Positions 48,536 to 60,600 of a DNA stretch of 64,000 bases are shown in pieces. The stretch is taken from the NCBI GenBank assembly GCA_023653785.1, contig JAMKCH010058302.1, positions 1 to 64,000 of the forward strand, read 5' to 3'. Below the pieces are notes generated by a model, which was not told the origin of the DNA, made no database searches, and saw only the letters and a program-made list of their open reading frames with translations. A program made the translations under genes and the position numbers. Position 1 is the first letter of the stretch, and every line of letters begins with the position of its first letter. This stretch comes from Ophioderma brevispina. Its lineage: Eukaryota > Echinodermata > Ophiuroidea > Amphilepidida > Ophiodermatidae.

Positions 48536-49417
48536 CTCGAGGACCAGACTCATAACTTTTTTTCTTATAGGTGCAGCAGTCCAACACAAAATAATGTACT
48601 ATAATTCCTAGAATCTGTACACAATGAAAACATCCAAAGTGACTTGCAAGTAAGTAGATTATTGTATTAATGGTTCATTTCAGCATGTCTGAATATTTTT
48701 GCTTGCTACACACCGAGGCACTCCAGTAACTAACTAACATAGAGTAAAATGGCATTTTGGGATGGTTTTAAATCCTCCTCTCACTGCTAAAGGTGTTACT
48801 ATCTGATCGCTCAAACCCAGCAGGGTTTCAAGTATTTAATTCCAACCTCCAAATTCCCTCATACATAATGAATGAACCATAATGCATTCCCTTTCTGCTG
48901 TATTGGATCTATAGTGGTCAGAGCAAACTCCCCATCAAGCACCAAACATTGATGAATTACAAAGCCCATAGGGCAATGAAAACAACTTTCTTGAAGTATA
49001 AATATCAAAACAAAACGGAGCTTAAGTGAGTGGCATCATTGTCACATCGGTGTATACCATAACAAAGGATTCGCAATTGCCCACCTCAAGCTGACGCATT
49101 TTATGAGGCAATTTTTTTCTTGTATAACATTTCAAATGGCGGAGATTGGTTGTTAATTATCCCCCTGAATCATGGAAATTTGCACAAAAATTGTTTCGAA
49201 TTTGTTCCAAAATTATAATTGATTCACAAAAGTGGAACTTTTTATGCTGGGATGGGCAGGGTGATTGGATAAATAGATGTACAATTTTTCTACATTACTA
49301 CAGTATATAAAAACACAATGAACTCCTACTATGTCCAAAAAGATTGCCATTTTTAAAAAAAAAAATGTTCTCAATTCTTCCCAAAAGATGCCATTTTTTG
49401 CTTCAAATGAAAGATGA

Positions 49418-49670
49418 AAAATCACTCTGAATTTTCGAGTAATTTTAAATTAACTCTTAATCGAGTGGCTTTTAGCTCTAAAAGAGCGAGAAAATGCAAC
49501 CTGACACCTTAACTCGCGTTTAACCGAACTCACTCTGTTACCGAGTTGCTCAAAATGCCACTCTTCTCGGAGTGAAGCCCACTCTGGACTCTTATCGACC
49601 AGATTTTACCTCTAAAAGAGTGAGAAAATGCTCACTCTTTTTCTTGGTTCTTGGTTGTGAAAACCTCCAA
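49418..49670. repeat. GAGTG/CACTC motif cluster 3
   Basis: Alternating CACTC... and ...GAGTG motifs, including TAGCTCTAAAAGAGCGAG and CCTCTAAAAGAGTGAGAAAA, spaced 20-40 bp apart. Lies 0.4 kb left of the CCAAT/YY1 segment at 50.1 kb. Confidence 0.55.
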
Positions 49671-50059
49671 AAATACTCCAAAAGTAGTTTTAACTGGAGG
49701 GGTGGTGAAGTGGTGCTAATTTATGTGGGGCGGTACCTTGGTAGGGTCGTTTAATCAGACACTGTTGTAAAAGCATATGGTTATTGGTTTAACAGTAGCT
49801 GGGGTAAAGTGTTTTCCAGTCCCCTTATTGGTTCTTTAGAAGAAAGGAATTTAAATGTGCGTCAGTCCTCGCACGGTTGATTTGATACTGTCGCAGTGTC
49901 CCCTCCTAGAACGGTCTTGGTTTTTTGGCGTGATGTAATTGTCTGATTAATGTCCATTCGCCTGAATATTTTATATAGTAACATGCAAGTCTCACCCTCT
50001 GCACGACCTCTTGACGCAGCGGCCATTTAAGCTTTGATTTAAAGCTGAAACCTGGTGTC

Positions 50060-50254
50060 TTTACATAGATGTTTGTTACGAACGGGCACTGCATTTGGGA
50101 CACTCTCCAATCTTTAATATCGGAGTGAACTAATAGCCAATCGCCGCAAATCGCGTGATTATTTCGAACAACATGGCGGACGTGTAATTGAGACTGTTCA
50201 TCAAACAAGTTGAATGAAGTTGAAATTAGTGAAGAATCATAGATATCTTCACGG
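50060..50254 (+). promoter_or_regulatory. Candidate promoter / noncoding first exon, donor at 50255
   Basis: AGCCAATCG (CCAAT box, 50137-50141) is followed 30 bp later by AACATGGCGGAC (50170-50181), a YY1-type motif usually found just downstream of start sites. ACGG then meets GTGAGT at 50255, a strong splice donor. The ATG in the YY1-like site opens only four codons (ATG GCG GAC GTG, stop). No downstream acceptor or coding exon could be linked. Confidence 0.4.
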
Positions 50255-50580
50255 GTGAGTATATTGAATGTGTCGGTCACAGTTCATATCATTTACAGAC
50301 AAAGTGTGAGAACATTAAATTTATTTACTGTATGAGCACTCCGTACATACGGTAGTCTGCCCGCCAAGGTGTAGGCTACCACAAAAATGTAAACGAACCG
50401 CACAATCTGCATGTCCACGGTCTGCATGTCATGATCATACATGTCATAACTGCCACAATCATGCATGTCTCACTGAATCATGCCAATAATGCGCCACAAT
50501 ATTCATTCATTCACGATGCTATGAAATTAATACCTACACATACAATATACTTACCAAACAAACAAAATTCACAAGAAATT

Positions 50581-50770
50581 CGCAACTCTATAAGAGTGCG
50601 CTAGTTCACTCTAAAAGGAGTTATCAGTTCAACTCTTTCCTTAGAGTTTATTTTGTTCACTCTTTATTTTGAGTGGATCTCAACTCTAAAAGATGCGTCC
50701 CTCAGCTGGCTCTTTTTTTGGAGTGAGATTTCACTCTTTTAGAGTGGTTTTTCACTCTTTTCGTTTTTAA
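50581..50770. repeat. GAGTG/CACTC motif cluster 4
   Basis: CTCTATAAGAGTG, CACTCTAAAAGGAGT, CTCTTTATTTTGAGTGG and TTCACTCTTTTAGAGTGG follow one another. The last is a perfect CACTCTNNNAGAGTG palindrome. Confidence 0.55.
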
Positions 50771-50966
50771 GAAGGTGATGTCTTTAAATTTTCCTCTGAA
50801 AATTGTTTATAAAAAGTGAGTTTGGTGTCTTAAAGACCACCTCTCAATTCCAGAAAAATACATCATTATTCTTTTATTTGGAATAATAAAATAAAATAGG
50901 GTATAATAATGCCACTGATCCTTGAATCTTAATCCTATAATCAGGGCTAACTTGCAAGAAGTTTGG

Positions 50967-51260
50967 GGGAACGTGTTGGCGTAGCGTATCTTCCCTCCCC
51001 TTTCACAATGAGGTCTCGGGTCCTAGTCCCCGGCAGGGGCGTTGGTTCTCGGCTTCTTTAATGTGAATTTTGGTTCCTCGATCCATACTCGTTCCCACCA
51101 TGTTTTCTCCGGTCACTCCGGTTTCCTCCTGCTTCTAAAAATGAGCTTCTTGGCATAAATCTGTTCCGTATCATGGTTTCTCGATGTGCTGAGGCGCCTT
51201 TTCAATGGCAGCCAACAGCGCCTGAGGCATTTTTAAGTGGATGTGTCACGCGTTAAAAAT
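50967..51260 (+). mobile_element. tRNA-Val-like SINE
   Basis: Head: GTGTTGGCGTAGCGTATC (A box), an arm with loop TTCACAA (anticodon CAC, Val-like), then GGGTCCTAGTCCCCGG (B box). Body: CGTTCCCACCATGTTTTCTC, then CGGTCACTCCGGTTTCCTCC. The latter resembles the conserved core of some vertebrate V-SINE/HE1-type SINEs (from memory). The 3' limit is uncertain. Confidence 0.6.
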
Positions 51261-51909
51261 ATTCAAATTAATTTATAAGTATTAATTATTATTCTTCAGG
51301 ACGCTTGGTTTTAGAAAATATGGTCGAAAATAGTTGAAATTGTTATTTACATATATTTTTTCGCAATTGTTTTTTTACAGTAAGAATGGTTCCTCACATT
51401 CTCACAGACTGTGTTGGAGTCTAATATTTAGATATATTGTGGACAGCTTTGCTTCATACTGCTCAGTTTCATAAAAGATTTGATTGATTGAATATTTTGA
51501 AACTTTTTGACTCGAATTCTATGGCGGCTTTGGCTTTCAACAAGCATTTTTATTGCCCTGTCTGTTGGTTTTGAATTGTACTTGGTTAACAGGGGGTAGG
51601 ACACATTCCTGCTCGATTTGGGCATTGGGGATTTCCAAACAGTAATTTGGGGAACTGCTACTTGCTTTACTATGGCAGTCTCTTGCTGTCTCAGTGACAT
51701 TACAATCACTCTTAACCTTCATTTCAAAGATCTGTCATTTCCAATAACGGGTCATTTAAGATTAAATATTTGACAGCTATTGCCTTTAGTCAAGTCTTTG
51801 TCTGCTCTGGGAGACCGCCCTCCTCCGTGTACTCGTTAAGACTTATAAGACTAGCACACAGGTTACGCTGGATTTTGATGCCGATTTGAATTCACCTTTG
51901 CTGTTGTAC
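51261..51909. other. Unassigned open frames (51428-51722, minus)
   Basis: Two overlapping minus-strand frames of 93 and 61 codons. The longer is basic and Ser/Gln-rich (VAVPQITVWKSPMPKSSRN). No domain recognised; may be coding relic or chance. Confidence 0.25.
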
Positions 51910-52269
51910 CGGCCGACTCAGATATTTTGAAATATAATTATTTTGAGTAGAAATTAAAAATATCATCTAGCATAAGATCAGTCACTAAAATGTTCAATTC
52001 CAAGTTAGAGATTAATCGGATTTCCGTTTTCATGCAGTAAACATTTTGCACAGTATAACAGTGCAATGAATACCGTGTATCAAAAATTCTGGATCCGGAA
52101 TTTTATATAAATGTGATTTTGCTATAATGAAGGACTTCGAGTTGAGCTTAGTTATTTCACACAATGAATTATTTTAGTATAATGAGACCAACATTATGTA
52201 ACTCTGCAAAAACAACGTTTGTGTTGAAAATTGAGTGCGCCCTCATCTGGAAATTTCTGAGTCGGCCTT
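51910..52269. mobile_element. MITE with GGCCGACTCAGA ends (360 bp)
   Basis: Left GGCCGACTCAGATATTTTG and right AAATTTCTGAGTCGGCC are inverted repeats. Near the right end is TTGAGTGCGCCCTCATCTGG, the same GCGCCCTCA subterminal motif as family Q. A reverse-orientation relative lies at 37709-37990. Confidence 0.75.
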
Positions 52270-53604
52270 ACGTTGGCATGGTCCTACCCCCTGTTGTTAA
52301 CTAGTTTTTACAGTGTCTGATGACTTGGTAACCTATAAGAGTCAACTTTACTTTCTGTACAAATTGGGCCCATCCTCAGATTTTCACCTTGCTGAACAGA
52401 TAGGTCTCCCTCAGGATTACGACTCTTAGGCTTTCAAATTTGCCACAAATCCCTTTATTGGAAACTTTAGTGCTGTTTATTTTGGTTCATTCCAGGACAT
52501 CCCCAATAGGCTCACACATCTTACACCAGCAAAATACTGCTGCAGAGGCAGCTCAAAAATTGATAAACAAGGATACATACTTTATGGGAGCAAATTTACA
52601 ACGCTGGCATAATAATCCATCCATTGATAGCAATGATAAATTTCTGTAGGCAACAATAAAATTTATGTGACGTAAGCTTAAAGTCATGAATCCTTGGCAT
52701 TAACTCACTTTAAGTATAACCATATTACCAATGGTGTCCCACATCTTGGTAAAGATGATGTATTTTAGGATATTTTTTTTGTCTGAAACCGTAATTTTAA
52801 AATTTTCTGAGATTTGTTGTAAAATTTGCCTCCCACCCCCACGATCTAAACTCAAATTGCAATTATCTGAAGATGGTTATAAATTGTTCTTTTTATAAAA
52901 ATTGGATAATTTCCTAATTGGTCTCAGATTTGGTTCTGCTGTTAGATTATTTTGGCACACCTTGTAGTAGCAATTTACAACTAACTGCCATATCATAATT
53001 CATATCAATTGACCAATGATAGATTCTGCAGTAATGTATGTGCTATATCACTCCTTCACATCAGTGGTCTTGTGAGACAGGGCAATGGCCGCTATATTGG
53101 CCATTATTCACAAAGCTCTTTGCTTGCACCCCAAGTCCATGCACGGTCCCCTGTAGAAGGCACTACGTTTGTTTAGAAGATGAGCCCGCTACTACCCGCG
53201 ACTGTCAAGTACGACGGAGCATTGGGATGATTTACACACAGTCAGTGGTATAAGGCCATTTGCCCAATGGGATTTCAAGAGGAGACGCACCCGTATTTAA
53301 TTTGCCCTAGGTTGCCATACATTATTTAAGTTTTAGTTAAAAAAAATGTCATTTGGGGAATATTTGAGCTAAAATTGGCTCTACATTTAAGTAACATTTT
53401 CAAAGAGTTTAAACATGATTTGTTATGGTGCTTCAGACAAAGTTTTACATGTCTGACAAGATCATCCAAAATGTCTTCTTGACAAGAGAGGAATTTGGTT
53501 GAATACATTTCAGTAAATGAAGGGGGAAAAGTTTGTCTCAGAAAGAAAATGGGGAAAAAGAGGTAGAGCAAGGCTTTTCTTTTGGTGGCTCAATTTATTT
53601 TTGA

Positions 53605-53925
53605 CTGGGGGAATGGGGCACTCCATCTTAATGGATATTGGTATAAGGCTTGTGCTTTCCAACCCAGGAGCATTCGGTTACAGAGGACTGGAAAAAATAG
53701 GGGTCTTTGTGTGAGAGACAGCCAAATTGCCCCAAAATACGGGGTTTTCGGTGCACAAATTTGGCAAATTCCTCAAAATGGGTTTTTGGGTAGATTTTGC
53801 AAATCTCTTCAAAAAAATATAGTCTTTTGATGAAAATTTTCAATATTTGGGTGACAATGGTGCTTGAAAAGGGGGCTTACATCCTTACAGCATCTCCCTC
53901 CAAACTGGGAGTGCCCCCCCCCCCG
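53605..53925. mobile_element. TIR element with GGGGTCTTTGGGTGA repeats, copy 2
   Basis: Same family as 666-1002: CTGGGGGAATGGGGCACTC at the left and GGGAGTGCCCCCCCCCCCG at the right, with shared interior (GAGAGACAGC.AATTGCCCCAAAATA). Flanked by ATTTTTGA (53597-53604) and ATTTTTGG (53926-53933), a 7/8 match to an 8-bp target duplication as in hAT transposons. The internal unit is more diverged here than in copy 1. Confidence 0.7.
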
Positions 53926-54257
53926 ATTTTTGGTCCCTTTGTAGCCCAAATTGGTTTCTATATTTTCTGAAAACTTAAAAAAATACAGCAAGTAACTTTC
54001 CATAATCCCCTACTGGATGATGACATATATGATGGACTTGTATTTACAGTGTAATCATTTTGGCCAGGTGCAAATATGGACCCAGTTTCATTTTTTCCCT
54101 GCTCATTCGTTCAACCTTTTTGACCGTATTTTATCACCAGGTGACACTTGAAATCTGATAGGTGGTTAAGTGGGAGGTACTTTGTAGAGCTGAAATTCAG
54201 TTGGGGGGTGCTTGGATTTGGTTGGGTACCCATGCTCATTTAATGTCAAGTAAATTT

Positions 54258-54549
54258 GCATACCCTTCCCCCTGCACAGATGGCAGTCTGAACATTGCCT
54301 CAGATGACCTTTGACCTTGGTCCATCCAGACATGAAGGAACCCCTATTGCACAACCTTACCCCAAGTCGGTGCAATCGACACTTAAACTTTTCAAGGAGA
54401 TGTGAACACTGGCATACATACATCGGGTACGTGCGCTACTCACAAAATCCCCTCCGAAGAAAAGGGGAAAAAAAAAAAAAAAGAAAAAAAAAAAAAAACA
54501 AAAAAAAGAAAAAAAAAAAAAAAAAAAAAAAAGAAAATAAAAAAAAAGG

Positions 54550-54581
<32 letters not shown>

Positions 54582-54590
54582 AACTGTTTT
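54258..54590. repeat. Repeat family S, copy 2, with A-rich insertion
   Basis: Homologous to 46843-47105, but CACAAAATCC is separated from CCAACTG by about 120 bp of A/G-rich sequence. Contains a perfect DR1 (TGACCTTTGACCT) at 54305-54317. The lysine-rich and phenylalanine-rich frames here come from the homopolymer. Confidence 0.6.
54472..54579. repeat. Long A-rich tract
   Basis: About 108 bp of almost pure A on the plus strand with scattered G and single C interruptions. Low-complexity expansion inside repeat S; length may be unreliable in assemblies. Confidence 0.9.
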
Positions 54591-54824
54591 TTTTTTAAAT
54601 GTATTTTGTTATACTTTTTCATCACCAAATTGCAGACTCTTCATCTTCACACCGTGAATTTATATAATGTGTGGGGCAAATGCAAGCCACACTACCGCAA
54701 CAGACGCAGTGCATGATTTAACTCGCGGGCATCTTGTGTCAAGAGGCACGCGGTAAAGAAACGATATTACTTTCCGCGCGCGGATAACAAATCCGAATAC
54801 ATTTTTGCCTATTAGGTGTAACAA

Positions 54825-54893
54825 GTATAGCTGCAATGCGGAACTACGGCTAGGGTATCAAATTCACAATCAGGTTCTAGTCCCGCTGGGATC
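54825..54893 (+). other. tRNA-Val-like SINE head, second copy
   Basis: CTACGGCTAGGGTATC, TTCACAATCA and GGTTCTAGTCCCGCTGG line up with the A box, anticodon loop and B box of the SINE at 50967. The downstream body does not match, so it is either a truncated copy or another family sharing the same tRNA. Confidence 0.5.
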
Positions 54894-55018
54894 ACATTCT
54901 CAATTCAGTTGTGATTATGACTGGTTCATTGATACAAATAGAATTACCTCAAATACCACCAAATAACTGTGAGTGTTAATTTTTCTTGCTCAGTAGGGGC
55001 AATATGCCCTCCCCCCCC

Positions 55019-55139
55019 AACTCAATAGGTCATGTGATCCACAAATATCCTATCTTAATCATAATTTAGTACAGTTCACCCTAGGTATAATACATGTATA
55101 ATACAATGCATTTGGGATTGGTTTCAAATGACCTCTATT
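55019..55139. mobile_element. MITE family M, short right-end fragment
   Basis: GGTCATGTGATCCACAAATA plus CAATGCATTTGGGATTGGTT and TCAAATGACCTCT match the right half of the family. Internally deleted relative to 4360-4650. Confidence 0.5.
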
Positions 55140-55829
55140 CCAAACATAAGTTGTGGGTCCATGGTTGAGAAACATCCTCAAAGTTGAGGGAAGTGTAATC
55201 CTCCTTTTCCATTGACAGTTTGCTTGTTATAAAGTGCATTCGATACTTATTACCACAAACACTTAATGCATTTTTTTTTCCCCTTGGGATAAAATACATT
55301 CACTTCTACGAAACAGGCCCCTTTATCAAGTGCTTTACAACCATTTCTTGTTTCTGTTGCCCTGAAAATAAGGCCACAACAGACCAAAATAAATTTATTC
55401 TTATTGCTTTGATCCATCATTCTCTGCACAATCTCAAAATGATAGGGAACTGATCGATATGGTACAGTGAAAATGGGGGATTTTCAATTTTTTTAGACAA
55501 AATCGTCCACCCCCCCTCATTTTAGTTCAAAAGTTTATTAAAATTGTATTTTCGTCCTTTTTTTACCTGAACTTTTAAGGGTTCTCTTTTCCCCCTGAAC
55601 ATTTTAAGGTTGTCTCTTATTTTTTTGGGGGGGGGTTATGGTTCTTCCCACATTCCCTCCTTGTAACATTGACCAATGACCGTCCCTAAGAAAATGGGTT
55701 AAATCAAACTAGGATTTGGCAAACTGTATACTACATTTAATTAATTCTTTTCATTATGTGAATAACAGATCCCTTGTTCCAAGTTTCTGATATCTTATAG
55801 GTTCTCTAGTTTCACTGGATAACTGTCCG

Positions 55830-56097
55830 GGGGAAAGTTGCCCCCTCTGCCTCGAAAGAGCAGACGATATGGACCACTATATGCCTTTTCATCCTTCTTC
55901 GTCAGGATTTTCTAACCAATTCTCAGCCTTATTTGGGCATAATAAAGTAAATTTGTGCACGTTTTTTTTTCAAGGAAGACTTCATAGGATCAACCACCAC
56001 ACGATTTCCGATTTTGGGGGGGGGGGGGGGGGGGGCCCCCTCTGCGGACGACTTAGTATTTCACCCCCTCTGGATCGCTGCCTTGGTACTCCACTTG
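55830..56097. mobile_element. Insertion of ~268 bp within repeat U copy 1
   Basis: Absent from the other U copy, where GGATTCAACTGCAATACTTTTTAA... is continuous. Starts TCCGGGGGAAAGTTGCCCCC and ends CCTTGGTACTCCACTT. Contains a G22-C6 run at about 56015-56042. The family is unknown. Confidence 0.5.
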
Positions 56098-56458
56098 ACT
56101 GCAGACTTTTAATATGCAGAGCATTTAAGAAGTAGAAGCTTTACAAGAGCCTTGACCAAATAGATAAAGAATATTAATTCGCGTATCTATTTCACTCTTG
56201 TTCTGTTGTCACCTATTGTGGGCATGAACGCTGCATTTCATGCCTACACATTGGTGGGCAAATTATCATTCTGTATCTATTTCCTCTATCTATGCAGCTT
56301 TTTTATGGTTTCCATAAAGGGACATTGGGAAGATTAGAAAAAGATCACTTCTAGTCTATGCAACAATATAGAGATTTTGTTTTTGGTTTTTCATTTTGCT
56401 TGTTTTTTCTTTTTCAATTTAAGCATTTTGATTGTTTAACAGTAGTGTTATTTAAAAA

Positions 56459-57110
56459 CTAATTTCCGGTTTCTTCTCGGTTCGCTTATATTCAGAGAAT
56501 ATAGCCTGTGGGCCCTCCAATGACCTTGACCATTGGCATAATGACCTTGACCTCATCAAACATAATGAAAGGGACTCCCTTGGTGCACCATACACCAGTT
56601 TGTTTCCATTGAACTTCACCTTTTCAATTGAGTCAATTTTTACATTTTTTAGTAAATTTTTCAACTTTACTGCTCACATGACCCTTGACTTGGCACATGA
56701 CCTTTGACCTCATCAACATATGAGAGAAGGTCCCATTGTTCAACCTATGACACAATGTTTGTGGTTCCAATGAACTTCAGCTCTTCAATTGAGGTCAATT
56801 TGCATTTTTATAAGTAAGAGCCTATTTTTCCATTTCAAACGTGACCTCCATACCTTTGACCTTGGCATATGACCTTTGACCTCAATTACCATATGAGGAA
56901 TCCCATGTGCACCTATGACACAAGATTGGTTTCCAAAATGCACTTTTCAATTGAGGTCAATTTATAAAAAAAAATTAACATTTTAGTGACACATCCACAC
57001 ACACGACACCCACACACACACAGACCACTGCACACGTCACACACATCAGAATCCAAAGTGGTCCTGCCAGCTATAGCTGGCGGCCCACAAATAGCTTGGC
57101 GCCCCACAAA
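56459..57110. mobile_element. Repeat family T, three internal units, nested insertion
   Basis: Same ends as 3284-3596, with the 16-bp palindrome GCCAGCTATAGCTGGC near the right end. It carries three tandem ~165-bp units starting near 56515, 56677 and 56843, each with TGACCT direct repeats and TCAATTGAGGTCAATTT. Perfect DR1 sites (TGACCTTTGACCT) lie at 56698-56710 and 56870-56882. The element sits inside the larger repeat U: the flanks GTTATTTAAAAA and GGACATTTGAGATGGC are contiguous in the other U copy at 63530-63550. Confidence 0.7.
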
Positions 57111-57640
57111 AAGGACATTTGAGATGGCTTCCCAACTGGTGGCTTCCAAATATCAGTGAATTTCAATTTAGCCATGCACTTGTATTGTTTCTGTTTTCTT
57201 GTTTATGTGGACAAAGAGGATTTTTTTGAGGAAGAAAATTTCTCTCAATTTGCATTTGATCGTTTGAACACCTTCCAGAACATTTTCGAAGGTTGATTTG
57301 GACAAACCAATAAAAATGAAACCAAAAAACAAGTAAAAAGAAAACCAAAAACTATGGTTTTGACCTTGCCTGCTATCGCAACCGTTCCCCATAGAAAATC
57401 AATCAATCAATTTTTGATTTTTCTGGTTTTCTCTGTCCATGCCGACGAAAATACTAAATCACAATCATTTTAAAAGATAGCCGACGGCATAATTTTCAGC
57501 TTATTCACTTCAGTGTGATCTAATACAATTGATTTTGGCATTACAATAGGAAAGAAATGGGTTTGTAAAAAATTGGGGTGCTTTCTTTCTGGAAATGTCC
57601 TTATGTCTCTTTAAAAAGGCTGACTCCAGAGACTTCTTGA

Positions 57641-60600
57641 GAATGTGTGTAAATCATTTATTGGTATCAAATAATTTTTCACAAACAATTAAAACACAAT
57701 GTTTGTTGAAAATTTTATTTTGAAATCTCAGACGTCTGCCTCCTAAGGGACACTGGAATAATTGGGAAACAGAATACATACCCTTACAATCCAATAATAG
57801 GTTTTGTCTGCGTTTCTTTTTTTACATTTTATTAGTTTTGTTTCACATTTGAAGCATTTTAATAATTGGTTAACGGCACTGTTTATTTAAAAAAAGGAAG
57901 GTATATTAGTAGAGTTATTGAAATTTTTGTCTACAAAAAAAGTGCTTCAATACAATACCAGGATGGATTTCCTTCTTATTTTGCATCTACTTCCTTGAGA
58001 TTGCACTGGGATTTTTAAAACCAGGACTTCGCTTATCGATAAACATGGTGAATGAGAGACACAGCACGGCATGTCTTTTTGTATGTTGAGGTATAACAAC
58101 AATTGTTCTCACTTTTAAATAAATCTAACAAGACGATGAAGAAGGAAATCATTCCCCCCAGGTTGGGGGTAAACAGGAAATAAGGGCAGAGGAAAAACAT
58201 CATGTCCTTAAGCACACTTTCAGTAAAATTAAGTACAATTTGGGTATAAATTTATATAAACCCCTAGATATCCCGGGCAAAACAAACATAGGATCCCCGA
58301 GATGTTCTTTTTTCAACCTAAAAAACCTACTTCCCTTTCTAAATCTTCCAGGAAACATTCACAAAATGACTGATAGGCCGTCTATTATTAACCTGCTATT
58401 ATTCATCACAACCGAGCACTGTAATTGTAGGAGTCCACCCCTGTGCAAAAGACAATAATTAATATTGGGTCTGATGCATTAATTTCACCCTAGATTTGGT
58501 GATCAATTTTTGTCATGTTAACTTCTCTATTTTTGTTAGTTCCTTTCGGCTTTAACATTTGATTGGTTTACAGAAAAGATAGTCTTCTGGGAATCCTTTC
58601 TAAATCGATAATGGTGCATTTTTTGGTTTTACCTCATATGAGCATGATCAAGGAATTCTTAAGTAAAGGTAAGATTGGGGGTTATGGTTGGGCTACAGTT
58701 AGGGTAAAGAAATTTGGGTTTTAGGAATTAAGGGTTTTAGGGATGGTCCTAGGATTAAGATTAGGCTTATATGTATTTTTGTGCCCACATGAGGTAAGAA
58801 CGCCATTTTTTCAGCAATTAGATACAAGAAGATCCTCTTTTTATGTACAGACCTAAGGTGTAAGGGTGTAAACAATGGTAGAAAGTATGAGATTTACATT
58901 TTTGTCTATTGGTCAGGTGCTTTTTGTAGAAAGATAGTTCGGATAAGTAAACTATGGGTTCCTCTGTGGATCAGATTTTGATAACTACATAAACAATTCT
59001 TAAAAATACCTCTACTACACTTGTGGGGACAATGATGCAAATCAAATATAAATCTCAAATGTTTTTCTAGTTCCAAAGTTGCTGGACAATCTTGTGCATT
59101 TAAGCAGAATTTTGTCAAACTTTGACTGTTCAACTTGACGGCAAACCTGAACTGTCAAACTTGACATGTCAATTTTTTGTCAAACTTGACTGTATTCCTA
59201 TTCAATTTTATTAGATTTTACATGATCAATATTTAACAAAGGTATTTTTAAGTATTAAAAATTTGATTAATATGGTAGCCCTATAAGATTTTTGAAGTGA
59301 TGAAAAGTCTTAATTTGGGAATTTAGTGTCCCCTTACAGTTGCCCGCCTGACTATGGTCGTTAACCGTCAAAATTTTTGTCTCGCTTAGTAGGAACAATA
59401 TTCAACCGGGTATCAATTACCTGATAGTTTCCAATTCATCATGATTATCAAAAGCAAATTATCTGATACAAGCACTCTAACTAATAATACTTTCCTTACC
59501 CACTATAGCAAATGCAAGTAACATTAACGTAATTAAAATTGATATCAATTGCTTTGAAAAGTTCCTTACGTGACATTGTTCAACAGCAAAGCTTCACATG
59601 AAAGACCAGGAATGATGTCTGCACATTAAAGACTTTCGGTCATGCCTTTTCCAATCTTTTCAAGGGGAAATCCAGAGCCATTAAACTCCTTATTAAAAGA
59701 GCATTCCTGTGATCCAGTGTTTGCTTTTATGAGTTTTCGAAACAGCTCAGCCTGATCCACGCCAACTTGCAAATTGCTGGCAAGCGTTCTTCATTGCGGA
59801 CAGGCACCTAATTTGATTACTTTCTCTGTCAATTTTGTAATCCATTTCAAGCACTTTATTCTGTATTATAATGTAAGCAGAGGGTTCATATCCTGGCTTT
59901 CCCTAATCCAATAAGGTTGTGGGCACTATTGTAGCTGGCAAACGCTGCATCAGAGATCGGTCTCAACCCACTCGGGAGTCACCTTATTATCGATATTTGG
60001 CCACTGGAAACTCTTTGCAATGCTGTCTGTTAGCCTTTAATGTAAGTCCCTTTGGTTGAATTAAGAGACTCGTAATTGAAAACCTATACCCTGTGCAGCT
60101 CCTCAATCTGTTGTTTTCCTCTCCATCTTGCGACTCATCTTCTCTTTGAACGTATTACTTTTAAATGCCAAAAGAACGAACAATTGAATTTCCATATCGA
60201 GAAGAGACTTGGTATCATATCTTTTGAATGTTATGAGCCATAAAATCCTGTGGTTGGTATTTATGAATCTTTCAAAATTGAACTCATGTCCAGGATATCA
60301 GCATTAGCTAGCTTAATAATTTAATTTTAACATACAGAATGGATGATGAGATCATTCCCCGATGTACCTAGAGTGTTTACAAAATCTTGGCTTTTCAGTA
60401 AATAATTGCCCTTAAATGATTAGATTGGACAATTCCAGTCCTCATTCATTAACTTTATCATATTAAACATCTATAATTGTGGGGATAGGGCTCAGAGCTA
60501 TAAAGTTGGTAACTCTTTTCTACCAGGGATGCTGATGTATTATCTACAGCTAATGTCCGTTCAACCAGTATTACAGCTATCATTAGTATTGTCATATCCA

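Larger units (their letters stand above)
55555..57640. repeat. Large repeat U, copy 1, with nested insertions
   Basis: Collinear with 62960-64000 over many blocks: AACCTTTTTTT-G-rich start, CTAGG.TTTGGCAA, TTAATTCTTTTCATTATG, TATCTATTTCACTCTTGTTC, CCATAAAGGGACAT, TTTGAGATGGCTTCCCAA, TTGCATTTGATCG, TTATTCACTTCAG, GACTC(C)AGAGACTTCTTGA. Two blocks are extra here: 55830-56097 and 56459-57110. The segment 57485-57606 matches in reverse the left end of the TTAA-type element at 8161. Confidence 0.75.

Noticed and set aside
49906..50280. 124-codon minus-strand open frame
   Set aside because: No family resemblance, and it runs opposite to the CCAAT/YY1/donor signals; likely chance.
54311..54716. Lysine-rich and phenylalanine-rich open frames
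   Set aside because: Direct products of the A-rich tract.
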